From NCBI RefSeq assembly GCF_002077155.1, contig NZ_CP015027.1, forward strand, positions 1,032,501 through 1,096,500: a DNA stretch of 64,000 nucleotides, in the 5' to 3' direction. This stretch comes from Sporosarcina sp. P33 (lineage in GTDB: Bacteria; Bacillota; Bacilli; Bacillales_A; Planococcaceae). The stretch's first letter is position 1, and the number at the start of each line of letters is the position of its first letter. A program made the translations under genes and the position numbers. The notes below the pieces were generated by a model. The model did not search any database. It saw only the letters and a list, made by a program, of their open reading frames with translations, and was not told the DNA's origin. Positions 1 to 9,503 of the stretch are shown here, one piece after another.

Positions 1-232
1 GCCAATGTGTCAGCTGGCGCTCGCTAATGATATGCATTGCCGCCTTGCGTTTACCGTCTGTGTAGTGTTTTGTCTGGATTGGTATACTATTGTCTTGCGT
101 AATAATGAACAAAATCTCATCAAATGTATCGGTAATTGGATCGTCTTCTCTTTGGTTTCCTATAAGAAGTACGCTTAATGTGTCAGGCAAACTGGCCCTT
201 TCCTGATAAACAGGCCGCAGCATTTGTTCCAC
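1..232 (-). CDS. ygxA: YgxA-like nucleotidyltransferase-like protein, N-terminal part (cut by window edge)
   Basis: Only the first 77 codons are in the window. The frame opens at a GTG placed seven bases after an AGGAGG ribosome binding site; an ATG three codons later is less well spaced. The peptide begins with EQMLRPVYQERAS and continues with a DPITDTFDE segment, which resembles B. subtilis YgxA, a nucleotidyltransferase-fold protein of unknown function. YgxA also neighbours ygzB and perR in B. subtilis, which supports the call. No catalytic assignment can be made from the fragment. Confidence 0.75.
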   Translation of the reverse strand, partial: MEQMLRPVYQERASLPDTLSVLLIGNQREDDPITDTFDEILFIITQDNSIPIQTKHYTDGKRKAAMHIISERQLTHW

Positions 233-382
233 GTTCTCGCCTCCTGGTTCTTTACTTGGTAGTCTCGAATACTTTATTTCGACGAATTTCACATAAAATC
301 CTTTAATTTAGAGGGAGATTGTACTGCAATTATTTTATAATATGATATATTAGGTGAGGATAGTGTTAGGAGGAAACTTTAG

Positions 383-742
383 ATGAAGCCTTACAAAAAT
401 AAAATAAATCGTATTCGTTCATTTGCCTTGTCACTTATTTTCATCGGGGTCGTCATTATGTATATCGGCATCTTTTTCCGTTCCAATGAAATTGTCATGC
501 TGATCTTCATGTTCCTGGGAGTCATCGCAATCATCGGAAGTACAGTCGTATATGCATGGATCGGCACCTTGTCCACGAGAGCCGTCAGGATTAAATGTCC
601 AAACTGCGGAAAGCATACGAAAATGCTCGGACGCGTTGATATGTGCGGACATTGCCGGGAGCCATTGACACTTGATCCGGATCTGGAAGGCAAAGAGTTT
701 GATGTATCGTATAATAAAAAAGTTAAACATGACGAACAATAA
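383..742 (+). CDS. ygzB: YgzB family (DUF2614) membrane protein with zinc-ribbon motif
   Basis: The 119-residue product has two hydrophobic segments (about residues 14-33 and 37-60). A soluble tail follows with paired cysteines, CPNC near residue 72 and CGHC near 88, that look like a small zinc ribbon. The pattern [11 protein letters not shown] followed by [10 protein letters not shown] and GRVDMCGHC is characteristic of Bacillus YgzB. It is convergent with perR and shares a bidirectional terminator with it. Function is unknown. A good GGAGG precedes the ATG. Confidence 0.9.
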   Translation: MKPYKNKINRIRSFALSLIFIGVVIMYIGIFFRSNEIVMLIFMFLGVIAIIGSTVVYAWIGTLSTRAVRIKCPNCGKHTKMLGRVDMCGHCREPLTLDPDLEGKEFDVSYNKKVKHDEQ

Positions 743-780
743 AAAACGAGCGTAGCCCGATTGGGTTACACTCGTTTTAT
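741..780. terminator. Bidirectional terminator between ygzB and perR
   Basis: An inverted repeat (AACGAGCGTAGCCC / GGGTTACACTCGTT, with wobble pairs) is flanked by A and T runs. It can therefore end transcription from both sides. The last perR codons lie in its right-hand flank. Confidence 0.85.
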
Positions 781-1223
781 TTTGCTTCCGAATTTTGTTT
801 TGCTGCGCACTGCGGACATGTGCCATACACTTCTAAACGATGTGAATTCACTTGGAATCCAGTTACATGTGCCGCAAGCCGTTCCACTTCTTCCAGACCG
901 GGATGATGAAAATCCACAATCTTTCCGCAATCGTCACAAATAATATGGTAATGATCATGTGTTACAAAATCAAAACGACTTGATGCGTCTCCATACGTCA
1001 GCTCTTTTACAAGTCCTGAGTTTTGGAAAACACGTAAATTATTATATACAGTCGCTACACTCATATTAGGAAAATCCGCTTCAAGCGCTTTATAAATCTC
1101 ATCGGCAGTCGGATGTGACTTAGAAGTGATCAGATACTCCAAAATCGCATGTCGTTGCGGAGTAATTCTAACACCACTTTCTTTCAATGTAACGAGCGCA
1201 TCTTTCAAGAACACTCCTGGCAT
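777..1223 (-). CDS. perR: PerR, Fur-family peroxide stress repressor
   Basis: PerR is a metal-dependent repressor that senses hydrogen peroxide by iron-catalysed oxidation of its own histidines. The ATG was chosen because GAGGTG lies seven bases upstream; a GTG five codons earlier overlaps that site. The 148-residue product has the winged helix ([26 protein letters not shown]). The regulatory metal ligands match B. subtilis PerR in number and place: H37, D85, H91, H93 and D104. The structural zinc cysteine pairs are C96/C99 plus a CPQC near the C-terminus. The presence of H37 and D104 argues for PerR rather than Fur or Zur. A perfect PerR box lies 34 bases upstream, so it probably represses itself. 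Confidence 0.97.
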   Translation of the reverse strand: MPGVFLKDALVTLKESGVRITPQRHAILEYLITSKSHPTADEIYKALEADFPNMSVATVYNNLRVFQNSGLVKELTYGDASSRFDFVTHDHYHIICDDCGKIVDFHHPGLEEVERLAAHVTGFQVNSHRLEVYGTCPQCAAKQNSEAK

Positions 1224-1256
1224 CGTAATGCACCTCACTTCATAAGGATTACTTCT

Positions 1257-1271
1257 TTATAATCATTATAA
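1257..1271. promoter_or_regulatory. Perfect PerR box (perR autoregulation)
   Basis: TTATAATCATTATAA matches the 7-1-7 PerR consensus TTATAATnATTATAA at all 14 defined positions. It sits directly upstream of perR, where autorepression is known in Bacillus. Confidence 0.92.
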
Positions 1272-1329
1272 TTAGTTTACTCAATGAAGGAGTACATTGT
1301 CAACTTTTCTGCCAATCATCCGATATACT

Positions 1330-2274
1330 TCAATAACCTTTGGCCAAGTCGACTTGATTAATAAGATTTTTATCCCCTGACAGCCATTTATTAAGATTGG
1401 TATCCATAATATTAAGAGATCGTTTGACATATTGATCAGACAGACTTGACATATGCGGTGACACTGTACAGTTCGTCAATTCCCAAAACGGGCTGTTTTC
1501 AGGTAATGGTTCTGTCTCAAAGACATCCAGGACGGCATGACGGATTTCATTCTGCTTCAGTGCATCCAGGATATATTGCTCTTTGACAGCATCTCCTCTG
1601 CCGACATTCATAAAGACGGCCGTATCTTTCATAGCCCGAAAATGCTCCGGCTGATAAATCCATCTCGTCTGCGGTGTACTCGGCAGGATAGAAATGACAT
1701 AGTCCGCTTCCGGCAATTTCTCAAAAATCTCCTCTAATGAAATTGTTTCATCCATAAAAGGGCTCTCATGGCCTGAACGGTTGCAGCCAATCGTATAAAC
1801 ATGGAATGCCTGCAGCAGCCGGCCGATTTCTCCTCCGATTGCCCCGGTTCCTACTATTATAGCCGTAGAATGGTTTACCTCACCCGGCAGCGTATCCAAC
1901 TTCCACTTTTTCTCCGGCTGCCTTTTATAAATACCCGGCAGGCCGCGTTCAAGCGACAATAAATGTGCCAATACCGACTCTGCTAACGGCATTTTATGTA
2001 CGCCGTGCGAGTTAGTAACCATGATGCTCCGCTTTTGCAGCGCTTCAAGCGGTAATGTATCGACTCCCACTGCCGCCACCATTACCCACTTCAAGGCGGC
2101 CGCTTTCACAATATGTTCATCCCTCAGGTCGCCTCCATCTGTCACGATGACCTCAATATCATCTAAGGGAACCTCATCAATTGCAGTCGTGTAAATAAAA
2201 TCAACATCCGGATATTTCACTTTCAGCTGTTCTTTAAAGGTTGTTTTAATTTTAAATGTGAATAACACCTTCAT
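1330..2274 (-). CDS. D-2-hydroxyacid dehydrogenase (NAD-dependent)
   Basis: The family reduces 2-keto acids or oxidises D-2-hydroxyacids with NAD(P)H. The start used is MKVLFTFK, seven bases after AGGAGG, giving 314 residues; an upstream extension would run into bcp. A Rossmann motif GTGAIGGEIG lies near residue 141. The catalytic set is visible as the VGRGDAV arginine region, the FETEPLP glutamate and the SPHMSS histidine near the C-terminus. Substrate cannot be told. It starts 12 bases after the bcp stop on the same strand, so the two are probably co-transcribed. This gene is not part of the equivalent B. subtilis block. Confidence 0.88.
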   Translation of the reverse strand: MKVLFTFKIKTTFKEQLKVKYPDVDFIYTTAIDEVPLDDIEVIVTDGGDLRDEHIVKAAALKWVMVAAVGVDTLPLEALQKRSIMVTNSHGVHKMPLAESVLAHLLSLERGLPGIYKRQPEKKWKLDTLPGEVNHSTAIIVGTGAIGGEIGRLLQAFHVYTIGCNRSGHESPFMDETISLEEIFEKLPEADYVISILPSTPQTRWIYQPEHFRAMKDTAVFMNVGRGDAVKEQYILDALKQNEIRHAVLDVFETEPLPENSPFWELTNCTVSPHMSSLSDQYVKRSLNIMDTNLNKWLSGDKNLINQVDLAKGY

Positions 2275-2285
2275 ACGGCTGCCTC

Positions 2286-2759
2286 CTATTTTGTCAGTTG
2301 TCTCAATGTCGTCAGCGCATCTTCCACATGGCCTTTCACACGGACCTTCCGCCACTCTTTCACTACAGTGCCTGTTGGATCAATTAAGAATGTCGACCGT
2401 TCAATTCCCATGTACTCTTTGCCGAAATTCTTCTTCAGCTTCCACACGCCGTATGCCTCTGCTGCTGCGTGATCTTCATCTACAAGCAATGAAAACGGCA
2501 GCCCGTGTTTGGCAATAAATTTTTGGTGAGATGCTGCAGGGTCTGGACTTACTCCCAGCACTACCGCATTCAAGTCTTCAAAGTCTGGCTGCGCATCGCG
2601 AAAATCACAAGCCTCTGTCGTGCAGCCCGGCGTTGCGTCTTTCGGATAAAAATACAATACTACATAGTTTTTCCCTTTAAATTCTTCTAATGAAACCATT
2701 TCCCCGTTTTCATTAGGCAGTGTAAATGCAGGCGCTTGTTTTCCTTCTAATTGATTCAC
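2286..2759 (-). CDS. bcp: Thiol peroxidase Bcp (peroxiredoxin)
   Basis: Bcp reduces hydrogen and organic peroxides using thioredoxin. The 157-residue product has the thioredoxin fold and the PGCTTEACDFRD motif, with peroxidatic Cys46 and a candidate resolving Cys51 five residues later, as in atypical two-cysteine Bcp proteins. It corresponds to B. subtilis YgaF, also located between gsaB and perR. It is divergent from hemL. No PerR box was found in its upstream region despite the neighbouring regulator. Confidence 0.95.
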   Translation of the reverse strand: MNQLEGKQAPAFTLPNENGEMVSLEEFKGKNYVVLYFYPKDATPGCTTEACDFRDAQPDFEDLNAVVLGVSPDPAASHQKFIAKHGLPFSLLVDEDHAAAEAYGVWKLKKNFGKEYMGIERSTFLIDPTGTVVKEWRKVRVKGHVEDALTTLRQLTK

Positions 2760-2935
2760 TGATAAATTCCTCCTTTATTCTATGGAAGCATGTCGCATAG
2801 TAAAATCACTTCATACTTATCGTATCGGAAGTATTTGAATTTTACAATTTACCTAGACTTCAACCGGAAAGTAGAGACTTCACTCCATTTAATGCTAAAA
2901 TGGATAGCGTACAATTGATTTGGAGGAATTCACTT

Positions 2936-4222
2936 ATGAACCGAAAAAATTCAGAAGCAATCTACGCAGAAGCACTGGAACATATTGTCGGAGGTGTCAA
3001 CAGCCCGGCAAGAGCATATGGCGCTGTCGGCGGCGGGGCTCCTACTGTTATGGAACGTGCAGAAGGTGCTTATTTTTATGACGTTGACGGTAACCGATAT
3101 ATTGACTATTTGGGGGCTTATGGTCCAATCATTACCGGACATGCGCACCCCCACATAACAAAAGCGATCACAAAGGCAGCGGAAAATGGTGTTCTGTATG
3201 GTACACCTACCCGCCACGAAGTACAATTCGCGAAAATGCTGAAAGAAGCGATTCCGGGAATGGATAAAGTGCGTTTTGTCAATTCAGGCACCGAGGCCGT
3301 CATGACAACAATCCGTGTCGCAAGAGCCTATACCGGCCGGACAAAAATCATGAAATTCGCAGGCTGCTATCACGGCCACTCGGATTTAGTGCTTGTCGCT
3401 GCCGGATCTGGTCCAGCAACACTAGGCACACCGGATTCTGCCGGCGTTCCATCATCTATCGCGAAAGAAGTCATCACGATTCCGTTCAATGATCCCAAGA
3501 GCTATAAAGCGGCAATGGAACAATGGGGCGATGAACTGGCTTGTATTTTGATCGAGCCTATCGTCGGGAATTTCGGTATCGTTGAGCCAAAGGAAGGTTT
3601 CCTCGAACTTGTCCATGAGCTTGCTGAAAAACAGGGCGTTCTGACAATTTACGATGAAGTCATCACAGCTTTCCGTTTCCATTACGGAGCAGCACAAACA
3701 TTGCTTGGCCACCAGCCTGATCTGACTGCGTTCGGGAAAATTATCGGCGGCGGCTTACCAATTGGTGCCTATGGCGGGAAGAAAGAAATCATGGAACAGG
3801 TCGCTCCGCTCGGCCCTGCGTATCAGGCAGGTACAATGGCAGGAAACCCGACATCTATGCTTTCGGGAATCGCTTGTCTCGAAGTGCTGCAAGAGCCAGG
3901 TATTTACGATGAAATGGATCGTCTGGGCGGTTTGCTTGAAGATGGAATACTTGAACTGGCGAAGAAATACAATATTAAGATGACGATTAACCGTCTGGGC
4001 GGGGCACTCACATTGTTCTTCACCGATGTGACTGTCGAGAATTATAAGCAGGCAGAAGCAACTGACGGGGAGATATTCGGACGCTTCTTTAAGGAAATGC
4101 TGAAAAATGGTGTGAACCTGGCGCCGTCTAAGTACGAGGCATGGTTCCTGACTACTGCCCATACTGAACAGGATATAAATGAAACACTCGAAGCGGTTGA
4201 ACGTTCATTTAAAGCACTTTGA
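2936..4222 (+). CDS. gsaB: Glutamate-1-semialdehyde 2,1-aminomutase (GsaB-type)
   Basis: This PLP enzyme converts glutamate-1-semialdehyde to 5-aminolevulinate in the C5 route to tetrapyrroles. The ATG ([10 protein letters not shown]) is nine bases after TTGGAGG; an in-frame GTG-type extension upstream lacks a site. The 428 residues include GGVNSPARA, the cofactor segment YDEVITAFR and [11 protein letters not shown], where Lys268 should bind PLP. Synteny with bcp and ygaE marks it as the GsaB paralogue rather than the hem-operon HemL. If so, a second copy should exist elsewhere in the genome. Confidence 0.95.
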   Translation: MNRKNSEAIYAEALEHIVGGVNSPARAYGAVGGGAPTVMERAEGAYFYDVDGNRYIDYLGAYGPIITGHAHPHITKAITKAAENGVLYGTPTRHEVQFAKMLKEAIPGMDKVRFVNSGTEAVMTTIRVARAYTGRTKIMKFAGCYHGHSDLVLVAAGSGPATLGTPDSAGVPSSIAKEVITIPFNDPKSYKAAMEQWGDELACILIEPIVGNFGIVEPKEGFLELVHELAEKQGVLTIYDEVITAFRFHYGAAQTLLGHQPDLTAFGKIIGGGLPIGAYGGKKEIMEQVAPLGPAYQAGTMAGNPTSMLSGIACLEVLQEPGIYDEMDRLGGLLEDGILELAKKYNIKMTINRLGGALTLFFTDVTVENYKQAEATDGEIFGRFFKEMLKNGVNLAPSKYEAWFLTTAHTEQDINETLEAVERSFKAL

Positions 4223-4297
4223 ACTGGAACAATTGACCGTTGCCCGCGTATATTGTAAAGTAGCAAAAAAGAGCTTTTTTAGGAAAGGAATTACCCA

Positions 4298-5377
4298 ATG
4301 AAACTTGGTGCCCGCGTCTTTAAAACGGGTATTGCGATTGTTTTTGCCCTGTTTCTCGCACAATTACTCGGATTGCCTACCTCAGTATTCGCAGGTATTG
4401 CGGCGATTTTCGCAATCCAGCCTTCTATTTACAGATCGTACTTAACAATCGTCGAACAGCTGCAGGGTAACTTAATTGGCGCCACTGTCGCTGTAGTATT
4501 CACACTTATTTTCGGACCTCAGCTAGTGGTAGTCGGTTTGGCTGCCGTTATTGTTATGACGATTATGTTAAAGCTGGGTCTTGAAAAATCCATGTCACTT
4601 GCACTCGTTACAATGATTGCTGTAATGGAAGTAAAAGATGAAGCCTTTTTAACGTTTGCACTTCTGCGTGTCGGTACTATATTAGTAGGTGTCCTCGCAG
4701 CATTCATCGTGAATTTGGTATTCATGCCGCCAAAGTATGAAACTAAACTGTTTCAGGCCATTCACCAGGCACAGGATGAAATTATTCGATGGACCCGTCT
4801 TGCCGCCCGGCAGGCTTCCGACCACACTGCTATGAAGAAATCGCTGAGTAAATTAAAGGAACGTCTCATTCAGATTGATCAGCTGTACTTGCTGTTTAAA
4901 GAAGAGCGCAGTTACTTCAAGAAAACTTCCGCTACAAAGGCAAGACGGCTCGTCGTTTACCGGCAGATGATCGGGACCACACGCAGCAGTTACGATGTAC
5001 TTAAGCGGCTGGATAAGTTTGAAAATGAACTCATCAATCTTCCCGAGCATTTCCGTATGATGATTCAGGAACGCTTGGAATCATTGCTTGTCTATCACGA
5101 ACAGCTTCATTTGAAATTCGTCGGAAAGCTCAAAGCCGATCTTGATGACAACGAGATGGAAAGCGATTTTATACAGCGGCAGGAAGTAATGAATATTTTC
5201 GTAAAAGAAATTGCAATCACAAACGAAGAAGAAGAATTTTCATCTTACCATCTGCTCCATGTTCTCTCTTCCATGCTGAACTACGAAGAGCAGCTGGAAC
5301 ATTTGGATACGTTAATCACTTCCTATCAAACACGTTTTGAAGATGAAGAAAACGTGCTCGAAGATGAATTCTATTAA
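4298..5377 (+). CDS. ygaE: YgaE-like FUSC/aromatic acid exporter family membrane protein
   Basis: The product has 359 residues. The N-terminal half contains closely packed membrane segments (about residues 5-145), with the pattern KTGIAIVFALFLAQLL and the conserved FAIQPSIYRSY stretch of the FUSC/ArAE family. The second half is soluble, charged and helical. Family members are thought to export aromatic acids or similar compounds, but the substrate is unknown. It lies downstream of gsaB as in B. subtilis. A strong bidirectional terminator separates it from the convergent ABC transporter gene. Confidence 0.85.
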   Translation: MKLGARVFKTGIAIVFALFLAQLLGLPTSVFAGIAAIFAIQPSIYRSYLTIVEQLQGNLIGATVAVVFTLIFGPQLVVVGLAAVIVMTIMLKLGLEKSMSLALVTMIAVMEVKDEAFLTFALLRVGTILVGVLAAFIVNLVFMPPKYETKLFQAIHQAQDEIIRWTRLAARQASDHTAMKKSLSKLKERLIQIDQLYLLFKEERSYFKKTSATKARRLVVYRQMIGTTRSSYDVLKRLDKFENELINLPEHFRMMIQERLESLLVYHEQLHLKFVGKLKADLDDNEMESDFIQRQEVMNIFVKEIAITNEEEEFSSYHLLHVLSSMLNYEEQLEHLDTLITSYQTRFEDEENVLEDEFY

Positions 5378-5416
5378 AAAACGGCAGAAGACTTTTTTAA
5401 GTCTTCTGCCGTTTTA
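5376..5416. terminator. Bidirectional terminator between ygaE and the ABC transporter gene
   Basis: AAAACGGCAGAAGACTT and its near-perfect complement are separated by a few T/A bases and flanked by A and T runs. It serves both convergent genes. Confidence 0.92.
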
Positions 5417-5417
5417 C

Positions 5418-7163
5418 TTATCCGCCGAGTTCCTGTCGATTGAACAGCCCGGCATACGTGCCGTTTTGCTCCATCAATTCCTGGTGGGTGCCTGATTCTT
5501 TTAATTCTCCGTGGTCAATCACATAAATACAGTCTGCATGTGTGATCGTAGAAAGACGGTGCGCGACAATTAAAGTCGTCCGCTCTTTGGCCAGCCGATC
5601 AAGCGACTCCTGAATGAGCGCTTCACTTTCCAAATCCAGCGCTGACGTTGCTTCATCCAAAATAAGCAAAGCAGGATTTTTCAGGAATACACGTGCAATC
5701 GCGATTCGCTGTTTTTGACCGCCCGATAACTTCACACCGCGCTCACCAACCCGCGTGTCATACCCTTCACTCAATGTTTCGATGAAATCATGAGCATTCG
5801 CCGCTTTTGCTGCAGCGATTACCTCTTCATCCGACGCTTCCGGTTTCCCCATCAGTATATTGCTTTTAACAGAATCACTGAATAGGATTGAATCTTGAAG
5901 CACCATCCCGATCTGATCACGCAGAGATTTCACTTGAATATCCCGGATATCATATCCGTCGATACGGATCGCACCAGCTGTCACATCATAAAATCGCGGA
6001 ATCAGACTGATAATGGTCGATTTTCCCCCGCCGCTCATTCCGACTAATGCCGCCGTTTCTCCCGGACGGATTTTCAAGCTGACATTCGACAGAACCTCTT
6101 CCTCTTCATAGGCAAAACTTACGTGATCAAATTCGATTTCACCGTCAATCGGCGGCAAGGCTTTTGCCTCTTCTTGATCCGTTACATCATACTTTTCATT
6201 CATTAAATCCAGCACTCTGTCCATAGAAGCAAATGACTGTGTTAAGGAGGTAGATGAATTAACCAGTCTGCGCAATGGTGAATATAACCGTTCAATGAAC
6301 GCGATGAACGCTACCATAGTCCCGACAGATAATGAGCCATTAATGACTTGATAGCCCGCATAGCCGATGACGAGTAATGGCGCTACATCAGTTATGGTAT
6401 TCACAACTGCAAACGCTTTGGCGTTCCAGCGCGTGTGCTCAATCGCGCGGTCCAGGAATTTATTATTCACTTCGTCAAAACGTTCCTGTTCTTTGTCCTC
6501 AATCGCAAAACTTTTGATGATACTGACACCCGCCACACGTTCATGCAGGTAGCTTTGCACATCGGCAAGCGACTGAGATCGTTTGCGCGTCAATTGGCGC
6601 AGCCTGCCGAAGAAATATTTCACGCTAAATGCATAGAACGGGAACGCAATCAGCGTAACGAGAGTCAATTGCACATCCAATGTCAGCATGATGATGATCG
6701 CAATAACAATCGTCGCCAGATCCAGCCAGACATTCATCAGGCCAATCATAACAAAGTTCTTTGTCTGCTCGACATCATTGATCACGCGTGAAATCACTTC
6801 ACCCGCGCGCGTATTGGAATAAAAACGCAGACCTAGCTTCTGCAAGTGACTGTACAATGACTGACGAATATCAAAAAGGATTTTATTACTTACATATTGT
6901 GCATAGTACTGGCGATAATATTCGACAGGCGGACGAATTAAGAAGAACACGATAATGGTGCCGCCAAGCCAATAAAATAAGTACTTTGTTTTATCAGGGT
7001 CACTCATCGTCGGCGAACCGATAATATCGTCAATTACAATCTTAATCAATAATGGCAAAAACAAAGGGATGGAAAATTTCACAACACCGATCAGAACGGT
7101 GAGGACAATTTGCCAATTATACGGCTTTACAAATTGAAGATAGCGTTTAATGCTTTCACCCAT
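5418..7163 (-). CDS. ygaD: ABC exporter, fused permease and ATPase (YgaD/BmrA-like)
   Basis: This is a half-transporter type exporter that should work as a dimer. The start [11 protein letters not shown] follows AGGAGGGG; the 14 extra upstream codons overlap the neighbouring terminator and were left out. The 581 residues hold six membrane segments (about 1-310), then a nucleotide-binding domain with Walker [10 protein letters not shown], signature [13 protein letters not shown], Walker [14 protein letters not shown] and the H-loop histidine in IVAHRLSTI. Substrate is unknown; relatives export drugs or lipids. The position after YgaC matches B. subtilis ygaD. Confidence 0.92.
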   Translation of the reverse strand: MGESIKRYLQFVKPYNWQIVLTVLIGVVKFSIPLFLPLLIKIVIDDIIGSPTMSDPDKTKYLFYWLGGTIIVFFLIRPPVEYYRQYYAQYVSNKILFDIRQSLYSHLQKLGLRFYSNTRAGEVISRVINDVEQTKNFVMIGLMNVWLDLATIVIAIIIMLTLDVQLTLVTLIAFPFYAFSVKYFFGRLRQLTRKRSQSLADVQSYLHERVAGVSIIKSFAIEDKEQERFDEVNNKFLDRAIEHTRWNAKAFAVVNTITDVAPLLVIGYAGYQVINGSLSVGTMVAFIAFIERLYSPLRRLVNSSTSLTQSFASMDRVLDLMNEKYDVTDQEEAKALPPIDGEIEFDHVSFAYEEEEVLSNVSLKIRPGETAALVGMSGGGKSTIISLIPRFYDVTAGAIRIDGYDIRDIQVKSLRDQIGMVLQDSILFSDSVKSNILMGKPEASDEEVIAAAKAANAHDFIETLSEGYDTRVGERGVKLSGGQKQRIAIARVFLKNPALLILDEATSALDLESEALIQESLDRLAKERTTLIVAHRLSTITHADCIYVIDHGELKESGTHQELMEQNGTYAGLFNRQELGG

Positions 7164-7179
7164 TCTGCCCCTCCTAGTA

Positions 7180-7211
7180 AAAAAACCTGACTTGCATGAA
7201 TGCAAGCAGGT
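7180..7211 (-). terminator. Terminator downstream of the Ntdp gene
   Basis: On the minus strand, ACCTGCTTGCAT pairs with ATGCAAGTCAGGT and is followed by a run of T. It abuts the stop codon of the upstream gene and separates it from the ABC transporter. Confidence 0.85.
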
Positions 7212-7760
7212 CTAGCACTGTTCGTCCTGAATTCGCTTATAGAAATCATAACGTGATGTCCATACGTCAATGAAGTCGGGTGCAAATGGACCTTTTCTCT
7301 GTTTGATCCAGCCCAGCAGCTTGTTCAAGTTATCCTGCAGGATTTGATCGATCACTTCCGGATAGTTCATTTGACGTTTATGATCCGCATACTCATCCTC
7401 ATCCAGGATCAGATAGCTCATGTCCGGAAATACTTTTACGTCCAAGTCATAATCAATATACTTCAAGGATTTTTCATCGTAGACAAACGGTGAACTCATA
7501 TTGACATAATAGTAAACACCGTCTTCACGCAGCATGCAAATGATGTTGAACCAATTTTCTGCATGGAAATAGCAAATGGAAGGTTCACGCGTCAGCCATG
7601 TGCGTCCATCCGATTCCGTAACGAGTGTGCGTTCATTTCCCCCGATAATGATATTGCGTGTGCCTTTTAATACGAGCGTTTCTTGCCAGACACGGTGAAT
7701 TTTGCCGTTATGTTTGTAGCTGTGGATCTGTATCGTTTCTCCTTCTTTTGGGATTGCCAT
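7212..7760 (-). CDS. ygaC: Nucleoside tri-/diphosphate phosphatase, DUF402 (YgaC-like)
   Basis: The Ntdp family (formerly UPF0374) hydrolyses nucleoside tri- and diphosphates with divalent metal. The 182-residue product is close to the usual length. It shows the expected metal-binding stretch: [11 protein letters not shown], then [12 protein letters not shown], then ILDEDEY, giving the conserved asparagine and aspartate/glutamate set. AAAGGTGG precedes the ATG. The physiological substrate is not settled for this family. Confidence 0.88.
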   Translation of the reverse strand: MAIPKEGETIQIHSYKHNGKIHRVWQETLVLKGTRNIIIGGNERTLVTESDGRTWLTREPSICYFHAENWFNIICMLREDGVYYYVNMSSPFVYDEKSLKYIDYDLDVKVFPDMSYLILDEDEYADHKRQMNYPEVIDQILQDNLNKLLGWIKQRKGPFAPDFIDVWTSRYDFYKRIQDEQC

Positions 7761-7908
7761 TTTCTATACCACCTTTGAGCTGTGTTCCACCGCTCTTGCT
7801 ATCTGTTCATTATACCAACTGCGTTCCCAAATTTAAAACGATTCAACCATCTATTTCATAATTCATTGTGCCGGGTATGTCTGCCGCATCCTTTTTCGCA
7901 TAAGAAAA

Positions 7909-7944
7909 CCGGTAGAAATGGCTTATGTTAGCCTTTTCTACCGG
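7909..7944 (-). terminator. Terminator downstream of sspE
   Basis: A long stem (CCGGTAGAAAnGGCT with its complement, about 14 pairs) has TTTTCTTAT on the minus-strand 3' side. Confidence 0.85.
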
Positions 7945-7960
7945 TAGTTGGAGCGTGCAT

Positions 7961-8287
7961 TCAGTTTGAGTTATTGTTTTGATTTGCACGTGCTCCAGAA
8001 GCCTGCTGCTTGTTCGCTTCTGATTTACGGTTTTGCTGTCTCACTTGGTTGACATCTGTTTCAGATGCAAACTCCTCGTTCATAGATGATTGCATCGCGG
8101 ACGAAGAAGACTGCATATTCTTTGCAGACTGTGCATTTTGCTGACGTACTTGATTGACGTCCGTCTCGGAAGCGAACTCTTCATTCATCGATTGCTGCAT
8201 CGCAGATTGCGCGTTCTGCTTTCTCACCTGATTTGCATCTGTTTGAGATGGATCTTGCTGCGCGTTGTTTTTTGGTTGCTTTGGCAT
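7961..8287 (-). CDS. sspE: Gamma-type small acid-soluble spore protein
   Basis: Gamma-type SASPs are amino acid stores in the spore core, degraded by the GPR protease at germination; they do not coat DNA. The 108-residue product is rich in Gln, Asn, Ser and Ala and has no Cys or Trp. It contains a tandem internal repeat: the block SMNEEFASETDVNQVRQQN occurs twice (from about residues 33 and 67), plus a shorter TDANQVRKQN. The FASETD-type sites fit GPR cleavage. GGAGGTG precedes the ATG. The gene is in the same place as B. subtilis sspE and is good evidence that the organism sporulates. Confidence 0.95.
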   Translation of the reverse strand: MPKQPKNNAQQDPSQTDANQVRKQNAQSAMQQSMNEEFASETDVNQVRQQNAQSAKNMQSSSSAMQSSMNEEFASETDVNQVRQQNRKSEANKQQASGARANQNNNSN

Positions 8288-8309
8288 GGATTATTCACCT
8301 CCGTACCCC

Positions 8310-8339
8310 TAATGATGTCCAATCGGCAGACATTTATTC
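8310..8339 (-). promoter_or_regulatory. Candidate sigma-G promoter of sspE
   Basis: On the minus strand GAATA and CATCATTA are separated by 17 bases, resembling the sigma-G pattern (GnATR, 17-18 bases, CATnnTA) with one mismatch. The distance to the start codon is short. SASP genes are normally sigma-G dependent. Confidence 0.45.
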
Positions 8340-8359
8340 AGGGACAGGTTATGAATTTT

Positions 8360-9406
8360 TTACCATTCCATCTGTTCAATGATCTTCAGGACAGGTTTTG
8401 ATTTAGGCAGTGCTTCCACTTGCTGTTTCGTGAAGAACTGCAAATCTTTTTCGAATGGCTCACTGTCCAGCTGCGCACGATATACATGAATGTCCCATGT
8501 AATATGGGAAAAGACGTGGGAAAACCGTGTCAGTTCAATACTGTTTTTTAATTTTACATGATGCTCTTTTTCAAATGTCTCGACAGCGGGCGCATCCTGC
8601 AGCTCCGTCATCGGGAATTCCCATAAGCCTGCGAGCAGGCCGGTGTCCGGTCGTTTTTGCATCAGCCAGTTCCCTTCTTCATTTTGAATCGCAAATGCAG
8701 CCAGTGACACATGCTTCATTTTTTGTTTTTTTATTTTGATCGGCAGTTGCTGTTGTTTTCCTTCTGAAAATGCGATACAAAAATCACGGACCGGGCATAG
8801 TAGGCAATGAGGATTCGGCGTACAGATTGTCGCTCCTAGTTCCATCAGCGCCTGATTGAAGGAAGATGGATCTTCTTCGGATATTAATTCCATCACGGCT
8901 TGTTCAAACAGTTTTTTATTGCGCGCCAAGGCGATATCTTCTTCAATCAATAAAATTCTCGACAGCACCCGCATAACATTTCCATCCACTGCATGTTCCG
9001 GCACACCATAGGCAATACTTAAAATAGCACCTGCTGTATAAGGTCCTACTCCTTTTAACGTGGAAATCTCTTTTCGGTTATTTGGCACTTGTCCTCCATA
9101 CGTTTCAACTACTTCGCGCACACCCGACTGCAAATTACGCACTCTGGAATAATAACCGAGCCCTTCCCACATTTTCAAAATATCCTCTTCCGGTGCATCT
9201 GACAAATCCTGCATAGTCGGAAATCTTTCAATGAAACGTTCATAATACGGGATAACGGTTTCTACGCGCGTCTGCTGCAGCATGACTTCCGAGATCCAAA
9301 TATAGTAAGGATTATCGGTTCTTCTCCAAGGCAAGTCTCTTTTTTCAGCTTCATACCAGCCCAATAAGGCGTCTTGGAAAGCCTTCTTCTGTTCAATGAT
9401 TTGCAT
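8360..9406 (-). CDS. mutY: A/G-specific adenine glycosylase MutY
   Basis: MutY removes adenine mispaired with 8-oxoguanine. The 348 residues comprise an HhH-GPD glycosylase domain with VMLQQTRVETV and the helix-hairpin-helix LKGVGPYTAGAIL. The catalytic Asp lies in HAVDGNVMRVLSR. A four-cysteine [4Fe-4S] loop follows (CTPNPHCLLCPVRDFC). The C-terminal NUDIX-like lesion-recognition domain starts at about residue 230. The length is normal and the Fe-S loop intact. It corresponds to B. subtilis yfhQ. Confidence 0.97.
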   Translation of the reverse strand: MQIIEQKKAFQDALLGWYEAEKRDLPWRRTDNPYYIWISEVMLQQTRVETVIPYYERFIERFPTMQDLSDAPEEDILKMWEGLGYYSRVRNLQSGVREVVETYGGQVPNNRKEISTLKGVGPYTAGAILSIAYGVPEHAVDGNVMRVLSRILLIEEDIALARNKKLFEQAVMELISEEDPSSFNQALMELGATICTPNPHCLLCPVRDFCIAFSEGKQQQLPIKIKKQKMKHVSLAAFAIQNEEGNWLMQKRPDTGLLAGLWEFPMTELQDAPAVETFEKEHHVKLKNSIELTRFSHVFSHITWDIHVYRAQLDSEPFEKDLQFFTKQQVEALPKSKPVLKIIEQMEW

Positions 9407-9503
9407 AGGGACCTCACTTCTTCATGTAAATACTTTTAGTTATCTTGATAAAGGGTATATAATTATTAATAGCATATAACTCTTCCGGTAAAGGAGTGAT
9501 AAT

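Noticed and set aside
391..826. Long minus-strand frames opposite ygzB
   Set aside because: Antisense shadows of a conserved gene; no start signals.
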